Shown here: in pieces, positions 9,684 to 17,580 of the stretch | How positions within the stretch are numbered: the first letter of the stretch is position 1 | Layout: each line of letters begins with the position of its first letter | Assembly: GCA_028713975.1 (NCBI GenBank) | Contig: JAQTNE010000008.1 | Location: forward strand, 1 to 64,000 | Reading direction: 5' to 3' | Origin: Sulfuricella sp. | Lineage (GTDB): Bacteria; Pseudomonadota; Gammaproteobacteria; Burkholderiales; Sulfuricellaceae | Length of the DNA: 64,000 bases | Notes under the pieces: model-generated | Told to the model about the DNA's origin: nothing | What the model saw: the letters and a program-made list of their open reading frames with translations, nothing else | Database searches by the model: none | Made by a program: the position numbers and the translations under genes

Positions 9684-12522
9684 CGTTAGCGCGATCCTCG
9701 CGAAGCGAGACTGCGTCCCCCTCGCCCGCCTGCGGCAGAGGGTTAGGGGAGAGGGATTGACGCACCAGTTTGCCCAAGGTCGGCGCCCAGGCTTCGCCAG
9801 GTTTTTTCTTGAACGTCACCAGAGTGAGCATGGAAGGATCGTAGACGTTGAGGTTGTGCGTGATCGGTGTGGTGATCAGGTATTGCGCCTTGGTGGCGCG
9901 CAGGAAATTGGCGACGCGGTCGATGTTGAAAATATCGAGATGGGCGAATGGCTCGTCGATGAAGACAAAGCCGCCTGGCCGGGAATCCTCCATCATCAAT
10001 GCGATCAGCAGGATCAGCGATTTCATTACCTGCTGTCCGCCCGAGGCATCGCCGTCGTTCATGCCGATGAAGCCCTTGCGGTCGAAGTCGAATTTCACAT
10101 CGAGCCCGGCCTGGGCCAAGGTAACATCGTCGTTGGTGAGCTGCGGCGGAACTGGTTCGACCACCACGCCGGCGATCTCGCCCAGTGTCTTGAGGTTGCG
10201 CCCATAATTGCGCATTGTGGCGCGCAGCACGTCGATATATTTTTCCCGCGCACGGTCGGTGAGGTCGCGGGCACGCTCGTTTTCCAGGGCGCGGCGCTGC
10301 TGTTCGGCGGACTGGTGATTGTAGTCTTCCCGCAGTTTGTCACGCAGCGCGACAACGCTTTCGTCGGTAATCCATTCCTCGGTTTCGAGCCGTTTTTCGA
10401 TGCGCTGGATTTCCCGCTCCACGGCGGCAGGCGTTTCCCAGAGCGCTTGCAGCGCCAGGTTGGCATCGCGGTCGCGCCAGTCGGCGGGCATCAGGACGCG
10501 GTCATGGCGCAGGCGCAGAATGCGGCTGACCTGGTCATCGTGTTTCAGGTTCTGCTCGATCTCGCGGATCGCCTGGGTGAGATCATTCAGCGCGCGCACG
10601 GCGTTGTTTCGTTCCATGCGGGCGGCGTTGAGGCGGTCGTTGCCGCTTTCCCTTTTCGCCTGCACGGCGGCCAAGGCCGTGCCCTGGGTTTGGGCGCTTT
10701 CACGGGCGGTTTGCAGATCGGTTTCTGCCTGCACGAATTCCTCGGCACGGACGGCGAGCGCGCGCCCGGCGTCAAACCCCATGGCTACCGAGCGTTCGTG
10801 CTCAATGGTGTCGGACAGGTGTTGGCGGCGGGTTTCCAGTCCGGCGATGCGATCCTGTAATTCAACCAGCGAAGTCTTTAACGCGACCAGGCGTGCCCGC
10901 CCAAAGTGCCAGTCGGCGGGTTTCTGGCCCGCATGGCGTCCGCCGCGCCGTTCGCGCAGATAGCCGACGCGGGTAATCCAGTCCTGGCCGCGCGGGAGTT
11001 GCGCGCCGGCTGCCGCATCCTCGACGCGTTGGGTGCGGTCCAAAGTTTGCATCAACCACAATGGTGCCGGGCGGGTAAAACGCACGACTTCGAGCAGCGA
11101 GCCGGGGGTGGGAACGAGCGGTTCAGCCCGCTCCGGTACGATGAAATGGCGATAGCGCAGTTTCTCGCCGAGGCTCCAGGCGGCGGCGCGATCCTCGTCG
11201 CGGCGCAGCAGGACGATATGCTTGAGCGGGGCGAGCGCGGCTTCTACCGCCGCCTGCCAGCCTTCGTCCAACAGTTCGGCGATTTCCGGCAGCGTGTCAT
11301 GGTCGATGCCCGCGCCGTCGAGGGCGGCGCGCAGTGCGCCGACGTCGGGTGGGTCGGCGCGGCGGCCGGCTTCCAGCAGCGCCAGCCGTTCCCGGTTTTC
11401 GGCCAGGCCGCAGCGATGTTGCGTCAGCTCGGCGTCCACCCCGGCGCGCTCCTGCTCCGCTTCGCCTAAACGTTTCTGGGCGGCTTCGGGGTCGCTTGCG
11501 CCAGCCTCGGCGGCGAGCCGGGCGAGCCGTTGGCGCTCCTTGAGCAATTGTTCCAGGCGGCCGACTTCCTTGCTGGCGGCGCTCAGCGCGGTGATGTCCG
11601 CCGCTTCCCGCTCTTTTAAACCATCCAGCACCGTTGCCGCCGTAGCGATTTCTTCTTCCAGGGCGGGTATCTGATCGGCCAGCACCTTCTGTTCCGTTCG
11701 CTTTGCCCGCCATTCACGGCGCGCGCCGGTGAGCTGCGCCCGAGCGCCGCGGATGGAATCCAGCAACTGCATGTATTCCAGGCGCGGCCTGGTTTCGGAC
11801 ACCAGCCGGGTGCGTTCCTGGTTGATTTCGCGCCACTGGATGTAGCGGTTGACCTGCCCGGTCAAAAGCTCGATCTGCGACCCCAGTCTGGCCAGTTGCC
11901 CGTCGATTTCTTTCAGCTCGCGCTCGGTGGCCAGGTGATGTTCGCGCGCCTCCTGATAGCGTTCCAGCGGCTGCTTGTCGCCGAACACCTGGAATACCAG
12001 GTCGAGCAGCGCCTTGGGCGAGAGTTCGCACAGTTTGTCGGTCTGGCCCTGTTCCAGCGACAGCACCTGGGTGATGGCGGGTGTCAGGCCGGCTTCGTGG
12101 AGGCGGCGCTGGTAGTCGCGTACGCCCATCCATGCCCCATTTTCCTGGAGATGCTCGATGGCGGTTTCGCCCTCGGCGATGCAATACTGGCGCGCCCAGT
12201 CGCCGCCTTTTTTCTCAATGCGGCAGGCCAGCGTGACTTTTTCGGTCAGAATCGGGAAGAAAGGATGGCCGCCCGCCGGTGAACGCGAGTTGTCCACCAC
12301 GCCGCGCAGCCAGCAGAATTCTTCGCCGTTCTTGCGCGCATAGCGCTTGTAGTCGCGCTTCTTCGAACAGTCCAGGGCGAGCAGGGTGCGCAGCGCGTCG
12401 AGCAGGGTGGTCTTGCCCGAGCCGTTGGGGCCGACGATAGTGACAATAGAGGCTTCCAGCGGCACGGTAAAGCGCCGCCAGTAATCCCAGTGCACCACTT
12501 CGAGATCGAGCAGGCGAAACAT
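9670..12522 (-). CDS. jetC: Wadjet JetC, SMC/MukB-like ATPase
   Basis: A 950-residue ABC ATPase of the SMC/MukB kind. Walker A GPNGSGKT is at residues 31-38, the ABC signature SGGQQ near 827, and Walker B FIDEP at 854-858 followed by HLD. Long charged heptad-like stretches between about 190 and 780 should form the coiled-coil arm. JetC homodimers are the DNA-translocating motor of the JetABC complex. The protein is somewhat shorter than the roughly 1,100 residues usual for type I JetC as I recall it, so the subtype is left open. The last 30 or so residues (from SLSPNPLPQAGEG) come from a dispersed palindromic repeat and are probably not part of the ancestral protein. Confidence 0.9.
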   Translation of the reverse strand: MFRLLDLEVVHWDYWRRFTVPLEASIVTIVGPNGSGKTTLLDALRTLLALDCSKKRDYKRYARKNGEEFCWLRGVVDNSRSPAGGHPFFPILTEKVTLACRIEKKGGDWARQYCIAEGETAIEHLQENGAWMGVRDYQRRLHEAGLTPAITQVLSLEQGQTDKLCELSPKALLDLVFQVFGDKQPLERYQEAREHHLATERELKEIDGQLARLGSQIELLTGQVNRYIQWREINQERTRLVSETRPRLEYMQLLDSIRGARAQLTGARREWRAKRTEQKVLADQIPALEEEIATAATVLDGLKEREAADITALSAASKEVGRLEQLLKERQRLARLAAEAGASDPEAAQKRLGEAEQERAGVDAELTQHRCGLAENRERLALLEAGRRADPPDVGALRAALDGAGIDHDTLPEIAELLDEGWQAAVEAALAPLKHIVLLRRDEDRAAAWSLGEKLRYRHFIVPERAEPLVPTPGSLLEVVRFTRPAPLWLMQTLDRTQRVEDAAAGAQLPRGQDWITRVGYLRERRGGRHAGQKPADWHFGRARLVALKTSLVELQDRIAGLETRRQHLSDTIEHERSVAMGFDAGRALAVRAEEFVQAETDLQTARESAQTQGTALAAVQAKRESGNDRLNAARMERNNAVRALNDLTQAIREIEQNLKHDDQVSRILRLRHDRVLMPADWRDRDANLALQALWETPAAVEREIQRIEKRLETEEWITDESVVALRDKLREDYNHQSAEQQRRALENERARDLTDRAREKYIDVLRATMRNYGRNLKTLGEIAGVVVEPVPPQLTNDDVTLAQAGLDVKFDFDRKGFIGMNDGDASGGQQVMKSLILLIALMMEDSRPGGFVFIDEPFAHLDIFNIDRVANFLRATKAQYLITTPITHNLNVYDPSMLTLVTFKKKPGEAWAPTLGKLVRQSLSPNPLPQAGEGDAVSLREDRANDDGN
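9699..9756. repeat. Dispersed palindromic repeat, copy 2 (inside jetC 3' end)
   Basis: Shares its order of blocks with copy 5 at 56924-56980: CGCGAAGCG, GTCCCCCTC, a CCCGC/TGCGG hairpin, then AGAGGGTTAGGGG and GAGGGA. It is read in frame as the JetC tail. The jetD start codon lies 16 bases beyond its edge. Confidence 0.8.
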
Positions 12523-13182
12523 TTACGCTTCTCCTTCCCGATTGGTTGCGTCGCGTTTGGTCATCAGCAACTCTCCCAGCGCGCCCTGGATGATGCGCGG
12601 CGCAAGCTGGGCGTAATCGAATGCCAGGTCGAGCAACGGACCTTCTTGGATAACCTTGTTGCGGCGCTCGATGAAACCCACCCGGGAAAGGATGCCGAGA
12701 TTCATGTTGACCCGCGTTTTACCGCCCAGTTGCTTGCCGTAATCGTCCAGCAGCAGGTTTTCGGGGATGCCCCTGGAGGCGTCGGCTGCTTTCGGCGTCG
12801 GCTTGGCCGCGCCGAACATGTCGCCCTGGCCTTCTGTATCTCCGGTGTCGCGGCTTAACTGGCGCTCCCGCTTGGGCAATATGATCAGCGCCCACAACAG
12901 TACCAGCAGGGCTACGCCGTCGCGTTGCAGGCCAAGATTGTTGGACAGCCACTGGTCGCCGTTGCCGAAGGCCGCGGACTCGGTAGTGGCAGATAATGCC
13001 ACTGCCAGGTGCCCGGCAAAAGGATTGTCCAGCAGGCGCAGGCCGCAGGCCTCGAGACGGCGCTCCACTTCCAGACGGAAACCTTCGTCCACCAGCGCGC
13101 GCTGGGCGAGTGCGTCGGCGCGTGGGATGTGGCGCTCCGCCAGCAGGCGGGCGATAAAATTGGCGGGAGCTTGTTCACCCAT
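12523..13182 (-). CDS. jetB: Wadjet JetB, MukE-like subunit
   Basis: A 219-residue protein assigned mainly by position and size between JetA and JetC. It shows a helical N-terminus, a central hydrophobic helix (GVALLVLLWALIILPKRERQ), a disordered linker (SRDTGDTEGQGDMFGAAKPT) and a C-terminal winged-helix-like part (LGILSRVGFIERRNKVIQEG). In Wadjet, JetB is the MukE-like element that binds the JetA kleisin and DNA. Its ATG overlaps the jetA stop by 8 bases, and jetC starts immediately after its stop. Confidence 0.8.
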   Translation of the reverse strand: MGEQAPANFIARLLAERHIPRADALAQRALVDEGFRLEVERRLEACGLRLLDNPFAGHLAVALSATTESAAFGNGDQWLSNNLGLQRDGVALLVLLWALIILPKRERQLSRDTGDTEGQGDMFGAAKPTPKAADASRGIPENLLLDDYGKQLGGKTRVNMNLGILSRVGFIERRNKVIQEGPLLDLAFDYAQLAPRIIQGALGELLMTKRDATNREGEA

Positions 13183-14443
13183 GAGCGATCTCGGGAATCA
13201 GTTTGCCGGTGTTGATCGCGGCGATGCCGCCGCGCCCGACCGGTTCGAGTTCGTCGCCCCATTCGATTTTCAGGGACAGCCCGGCGAACGCCGCCAGTTC
13301 TGGGTCGAGCGCGCGCTCGCCAATCAGCGGCAGCAGCGACAGACGATACGCGGCCGAACGGTAATCGCCACCTACTATTGCGTCCGCGACTGGCATGGGT
13401 GTGTCAATGGCAGCAAGCAGGGCGAGCAATTGGGGTAGTTCGGCGGGCATTTGCTGGGCGATGTCGGAAGTGTCCTGCGCATCGGTGGGCGGAGGCAGAA
13501 TACTGTTCCTGGCGGCTTCGCGCACGCGCTCGCACAGCTCGTATTCGGCTACGTCCAGCATCACGTCGGGCAGGACGAAAGCGGCCTCGGGCACGGCGGC
13601 GACCGAATCGGCGGCATAGCCGGCCAACGTGTCAATGTCCAGTCCGCGCAGCCATGCGGCGAGTTCGCTGGAGGTCAGTCCGCCCTGGGACAAGTGCACG
13701 CGCTGGCGGGCGATGGCGGACAATTCGCGCTGGAATACGCCGGTCATGCGCGACATCCGCGACAGGCGGTCGTGGATAGTCTGTGCGAGACGCCAACTGG
13801 CGGTATCGGGCAGGCCATCGGCGCTGAGGTTGCCGATGACTTCCAGCCCTTTTTCCATCCATTGCCAGACCGATTGCAGTTTGTCCTGGGCATTGTGTAA
13901 CTGAAATTCGGAGCCGGACTGCACCGCTTGGGAAAATTCACCTTCCAGTTCGGTCAGGCGCGCCAGCAGATGGCGCAGCACTTCGGGCGAGACGCGGCCG
14001 ACCGCGTTTCCCGCTGCGATCTGGGAGGCGATGAAGCCCAGTTCAGCATCCTCTTCACCGGAAAATCCGAGCAGGTGTTCGATGGATGTCAGCGCCATGC
14101 GTCCGGGGGACGATAGCTGGTAAGTGCGCCGGTCGGCATCCCACACCAGCAGTTCATGTTCCTTCAGGCGGCGCAGGATGGTGTCGAGCTTGACCTGATC
14201 GACGTAGGCGAAACGCGCTTCCAGCTCAGCCGGTGTCCACTGTGGCGCTTCACCGCGCGCACCGATTTCGCGTAGCACCAGGAGGCGCGCCATGACGGCC
14301 TCCTCGCCGCCGTGGAATAACGCGGTGAAGGCCGAAAGCAGTTTGCGTGCGGCCAGCAGGGGGAATAAATCGGGTAAATCCTGCGGCACCACGCCGGGAG
14401 CGAGGAATTCGGCCAGCGTCAGCGCATCCTTGTTGGCAGCCAT
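13175..14443 (-). CDS. jetA: Wadjet JetA, MukF-like kleisin subunit
   Basis: A 422-residue protein. The N-terminus is a winged-helix segment (WTPAELEARFAYVDQVKLDT, then LKEHELLVWDADRRTYQLS), the middle is helical (LTELEGEFSQAVQSGSEF), and the C-terminus should contact the SMC head, as in MukF/MksF kleisins. Its ATG shares its A with the prfB stop codon (TAATG at 14445-14441), so ribosomes finishing RF2 can restart on jetA. Overlaps continue down the operon, so the system appears to be expressed from the recJ-prfB transcript; no promoter of its own is evident. Subtype not assigned. Confidence 0.83.
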   Translation of the reverse strand: MAANKDALTLAEFLAPGVVPQDLPDLFPLLAARKLLSAFTALFHGGEEAVMARLLVLREIGARGEAPQWTPAELEARFAYVDQVKLDTILRRLKEHELLVWDADRRTYQLSSPGRMALTSIEHLLGFSGEEDAELGFIASQIAAGNAVGRVSPEVLRHLLARLTELEGEFSQAVQSGSEFQLHNAQDKLQSVWQWMEKGLEVIGNLSADGLPDTASWRLAQTIHDRLSRMSRMTGVFQRELSAIARQRVHLSQGGLTSSELAAWLRGLDIDTLAGYAADSVAAVPEAAFVLPDVMLDVAEYELCERVREAARNSILPPPTDAQDTSDIAQQMPAELPQLLALLAAIDTPMPVADAIVGGDYRSAAYRLSLLPLIGERALDPELAAFAGLSLKIEWGDELEPVGRGGIAAINTGKLIPEIAHG

Positions 14444-15547
14444 TACACTCCCTGTTTCAAACTCGCGCTGATGAAATCGTCGAGGTCGCCGTCGAGCACG
14501 GCCCCGGTGTTGCCGGTTTCGAAGTTGGTGCGCAAATCCTTGATGCGCGACTGGTCGAGCACGTAGGAACGAATTTGGTGGCCCCAGCCGATGTCGGTCT
14601 TGGAGTCTTCCATCGCCTGCTTTTCCTCGTTGCGCTTTCGGAGTTCCAGCTCATACAGGCGGGCTTTCAGCATGGACATGGCTTCGGAGCGATTTTTGTG
14701 CTGCGAGCGGTCATTCTGGCACTGCACCACGATGTTGGTGGGCAGGTGGGTGATGCGGATCGCCGAGTCGGTCTTGTTGATGTGCTGGCCGCCTGCGCCG
14801 GAAGCGCGGAAGGTGTCGATGCGCAGGTCGGCGGGGTTGATTTCGACTTCAATCGATTCGTCCACCTCGGGGCAGACGAATACGCTGGCGAACGAGGTGT
14901 GGCGGCGGTTGCCGGAGTCGAACGGGGACTTGCGCACCAGGCGGTGGACGCCGGTTTCGCTGCGCAGGTAACCGTAGGCATAGTCGCCGGACACCTTGAT
15001 GGTCGCGCTCTTGAGGCCAGCCACTTCGCCGTCTGATTCCTCCATGATTTCGACTTTGAAGCCCTTGCGCTCGGCGTAGCGCACATACATGCGATACAGC
15101 ATCGAGGCCCAGTCTTGCGCTTCGGTACCACCCGAGCCGGACTGGATGTCGATGAAGCAGTTGTTGGGGTCCATCGGATTGGAAAACATGCGGCGGAATT
15201 CCATTTCCGCCACGATTTTTTCCAGCGCTTCGGAATCGGCGGCAACGCTTTCCAGCGTATCGTCGTCGCCTTCTTCTTTTGCCATCTCGAACAGGTCGGC
15301 GCTGTCGCGCAGGCTTTGGTCGAGTTTGGTCAGCGTTTCAACGATGCCTTCCAGGGTGCGGCGTTCCTTGCCCAGTTCCTGGGCGCGTTTGGCGTCATCC
15401 CATACCGCTGGATTTTCCAGCAGTTGGACGACTTCAGTCAGGCGTTCTTGCTTGGTATCGTAGTCAAAGATACCTCTGCAAGTCGGTGGCACGAACGGAA
15501 AGGTCTGCGAGCCGGTTGGCGATGGCGTTGAGTTGTTCTGCTTCCAT
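14443..15547 (-). CDS. prfB: Peptide chain release factor 2 (programmed +1 frameshift)
   Basis: Translation begins at ATG 15547 ([16 protein letters not shown]), runs 27 codons to CTT, meets an in-frame TGA (15466-15464), shifts +1 and continues [12 protein letters not shown] to 14443. The product is about 367 residues, normal for RF2. SPF (the UGA-recognition tripeptide) is in [12 protein letters not shown] and the catalytic GGQ in [11 protein letters not shown]2 ends translation at UGA and UAA. The shift makes expression depend on RF2 level. It lies 36 bases downstream of recJ and overlaps jetA by one base. The open frame that begins MYNSRLSF is not the true N-terminus. Confidence 0.96.
15464..15477 (-). 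promoter_or_regulatory. RF2 programmed frameshift site
   Basis: Read on the minus strand: AGAGG, TAT, CTT, TGA, then C. The slippery CTT before a weak TGA-C stop, with an internal Shine-Dalgarno-like AGAGG a few bases upstream, is the classic bacterial prfB autoregulatory signal. Confidence 0.95.
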
Positions 15548-15583
15548 GATTTGCGGTGCTCTTGACTGAATGAAAGCCGGGAA

Positions 15584-17410
15584 TTATACACTTTCCCAAT
15601 GCTCGATCACCAGTTGCAGGGTTTGCGCGCCCTGATACTCGTTGATGTCGAGCCGGTAGACGGCGTTGATCTGCTCCGGTAACGGTTCACTGTGAGAAAA
15701 CAGGATACTGTCGAAAATCTTGCCGGCCTTGCCGAGTTTCAGCTTCAGGTGTTTTTCGCCGACCACGCGCTGGTTTTCAATGCTGAATTCGCCCTGGAAA
15801 GCCGGTTGCGGAAAGCCTTGACCCCATACTTGCTGCGCCAGCATTTTGGTGAGCTCCAGGTTCATTTCTTGAGCTTCCAGTTGACCGTCACACTCGATGA
15901 TCCGGTCGAGATCGGCAGGCGCGAGCAGGGAACGCGCGACTTCCTCGAAGGCGGCGGAAAATTCTCCGAAGTGGTGCTCCTGAATGGTTAACCCGGCGGC
16001 GAAGGCGTGGCCGCCGAATTTTTGCAGTAGCGAAGGGTGACGTTTTGCCACCAAGTCTAGTGCATCGCGCAAGTGCAGTCCGCGGATTGAACGTCCCGAG
16101 CCCTTTAGTTCGCCGTTGCTGCTGTTTGCGAAAACAATCACCGGACGGTGGTATTTGTCCTTGAGGCGCGAGGCAAGAATGCCGATCACGCCTTGGTGCC
16201 AATCGGCATTGTAGATGCTGAGCGCGTAATTTTCCTGAACTTCGATTTTTTCCAGCGCGGCCAGTGCTTGTTCCTGCATGTCGGCTTCGATCTCACGTCG
16301 CTCGCGGTTGAGAGCGTCGAGCTGTTGCGCCATGGCGAAGGCGTGTTCCTCGTTGTCGGCAAGTAGGCATTCGATGCCCAGCGCCATGTCGTCGAGGCGT
16401 CCGGCGGCATTGAGGCGCGGGCCGACGACGAAACCGAGGTCGTAGGTCGAGGCTTTTTCCGGTTTTCTGCCCGCCACTTTCAACAAGGCGTTAATGCCGG
16501 CACAGGCGCGACCGGCGCGGATGCGCTTGAGCCCCTGATGCACCAGAATGCGGTTGTTGTCATCCAGCTTGACCACATCGGCCACCGTGCCGAGCGCCAC
16601 CAGATCGAGCAGTTTGCCGAAATTGGGTTCTTCCTTACCGTTGAATGCACCACGCTTGCGCAGCTCGGCGCGCAACGCCAGCATCACGTAAAAAATGACG
16701 CCGACACCGGCCAGGTTCTTGCTCGGGAATTCGCAGCCGGGCTGGCTGGGGTTGACGATGCAGGCCGCATCGGGCAAGGACTCGCCGGGCAGATGGTGGT
16801 CGGTGACCAGCACTTCCATGCCAAGGCGTTGCGCTTCTTCTACCCCAGCTACGCTGCTGATGCCGTTATCTACGGTAATCAGGATGTCGGGCTGGTTGTT
16901 TCCCCTCACCTCAATCCTCTCCCCGGAGGAAAAACCCTCACCCCAACCCTCTCCCAAAGGGAGAGGGGGCAAACGTGAAGGGCACTTGCTCTGATCTGGA
17001 GGCGAACGACCTTCCTCCGGCTGGAGGAAGGGGTTTGCTGCTAATTGAACGATTTCCGGCGTTAATCCATAACCGTATTCGAAACGGTTGGGCACCAGAT
17101 AATCGACGCGGGCACCGAGTTCGCGCAGGGCGCGGATGCCCACCACGCAGGCGGTGGCGCCGTCGGAATCGTAATCGGCGACGATCAACAGGCGCTTGCC
17201 AGTCTGGATCGCGTCGGCAAGGCGTCGCGCCATTTCCTCGGCGTTCTTCATTTTCGGGATGGGGAGCAGGGTGTTCAACTCGTGTTCGAGTTGTTGCATT
17301 TCGCGGATGCCGCGCGCCGCGTAGATGCGGGCGAGCACCGGATGCAGGCCATCTGTTGCCAAGCGGCTGGCATCGGCTTGCGAATAGGGGCGGGGAGTGA
17401 TGTTCGGCAT
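15584..17410 (-). CDS. recJ: Single-stranded-DNA exonuclease RecJ with repeat-derived insert
   Basis: I start at ATG 17410 ([13 protein letters not shown]); a longer frame to 17461 lacks family similarity. The 608-residue protein has the DHH phosphoesterase motifs DYDSDG, TVDNGIS and VTDHHLPG, then DHHA1 ([26 protein letters not shown]) and an OB-like C-terminus. RecJ degrades 5'-ended single strands in recombination and mismatch repair. Between motif I and TVDNG is an insert of about 42 residues ([11 protein letters not shown] to ERIEVRGN) encoded by a palindromic repeat. It keeps the frame, and all catalytic motifs survive. First gene of the run recJ-prfB-jetABCD. Confidence 0.94.
   Translation of the reverse strand: MPNITPRPYSQADASRLATDGLHPVLARIYAARGIREMQQLEHELNTLLPIPKMKNAEEMARRLADAIQTGKRLLIVADYDSDGATACVVGIRALRELGARVDYLVPNRFEYGYGLTPEIVQLAANPFLQPEEGRSPPDQSKCPSRLPPLPLGEGWGEGFSSGERIEVRGNNQPDILITVDNGISSVAGVEEAQRLGMEVLVTDHHLPGESLPDAACIVNPSQPGCEFPSKNLAGVGVIFYVMLALRAELRKRGAFNGKEEPNFGKLLDLVALGTVADVVKLDDNNRILVHQGLKRIRAGRACAGINALLKVAGRKPEKASTYDLGFVVGPRLNAAGRLDDMALGIECLLADNEEHAFAMAQQLDALNRERREIEADMQEQALAALEKIEVQENYALSIYNADWHQGVIGILASRLKDKYHRPVIVFANSSNGELKGSGRSIRGLHLRDALDLVAKRHPSLLQKFGGHAFAAGLTIQEHHFGEFSAAFEEVARSLLAPADLDRIIECDGQLEAQEMNLELTKMLAQQVWGQGFPQPAFQGEFSIENQRVVGEKHLKLKLGKAGKIFDSILFSHSEPLPEQINAVYRLDINEYQGAQTLQLVIEHWESV
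16901..17031. repeat. Dispersed palindromic repeat, copy 3 (in frame inside recJ)
   Basis: Contains two hairpins. The first is CCCTCTCCC (16947-16955) and GGGAGAGGG (16959-16967), with the flanking GGTTGGGGTGAGGG tail of the family on the minus strand. The second is CTTCCTCC (17011-17018) and GGAGGAAG (17023-17030). In the recJ frame it encodes [16 protein letters not shown] and PEEGRS. The boundaries are estimated from where RecJ family similarity stops and resumes. Confidence 0.8.
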
Positions 17411-17580
17411 GGCTGCAATTATACCCTGACGTGATTGTCTGGCGGTTTGCCGGTTTGCCAATTTTTGGTGACGTGATGTCGAATTTATACGATTTTTTTA
17501 TATCGGCAAGGGCACAATTTTCAAATAGGTTATTTTTAATTGGCTAGACTGCAATCGATAAGCTGAATATAGGCTCTGAG

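Noticed and set aside
9304-10860. Long open frame of 518 codons on the plus strand
   Set aside because: Antisense to jetD and jetC, which have clear domains; composition is that of a shadow frame.
9670-12522. JetC as a RecF/RecN or SbcC repair protein
   Set aside because: The MukB-like head plus adjoining JetA, JetB and JetD in the correct order point to Wadjet instead.
14443-14500. A separate promoter for jetA inside the end of prfB
   Set aside because: I see no convincing -35/-10 pair at normal spacing; read-through and coupling are simpler.
15467-15591. Zero-shift N-terminus of prfB beginning MYNSRLSF
   Set aside because: The genuine N-terminus is in the other frame ([13 protein letters not shown]) and joins through the +1 frameshift.
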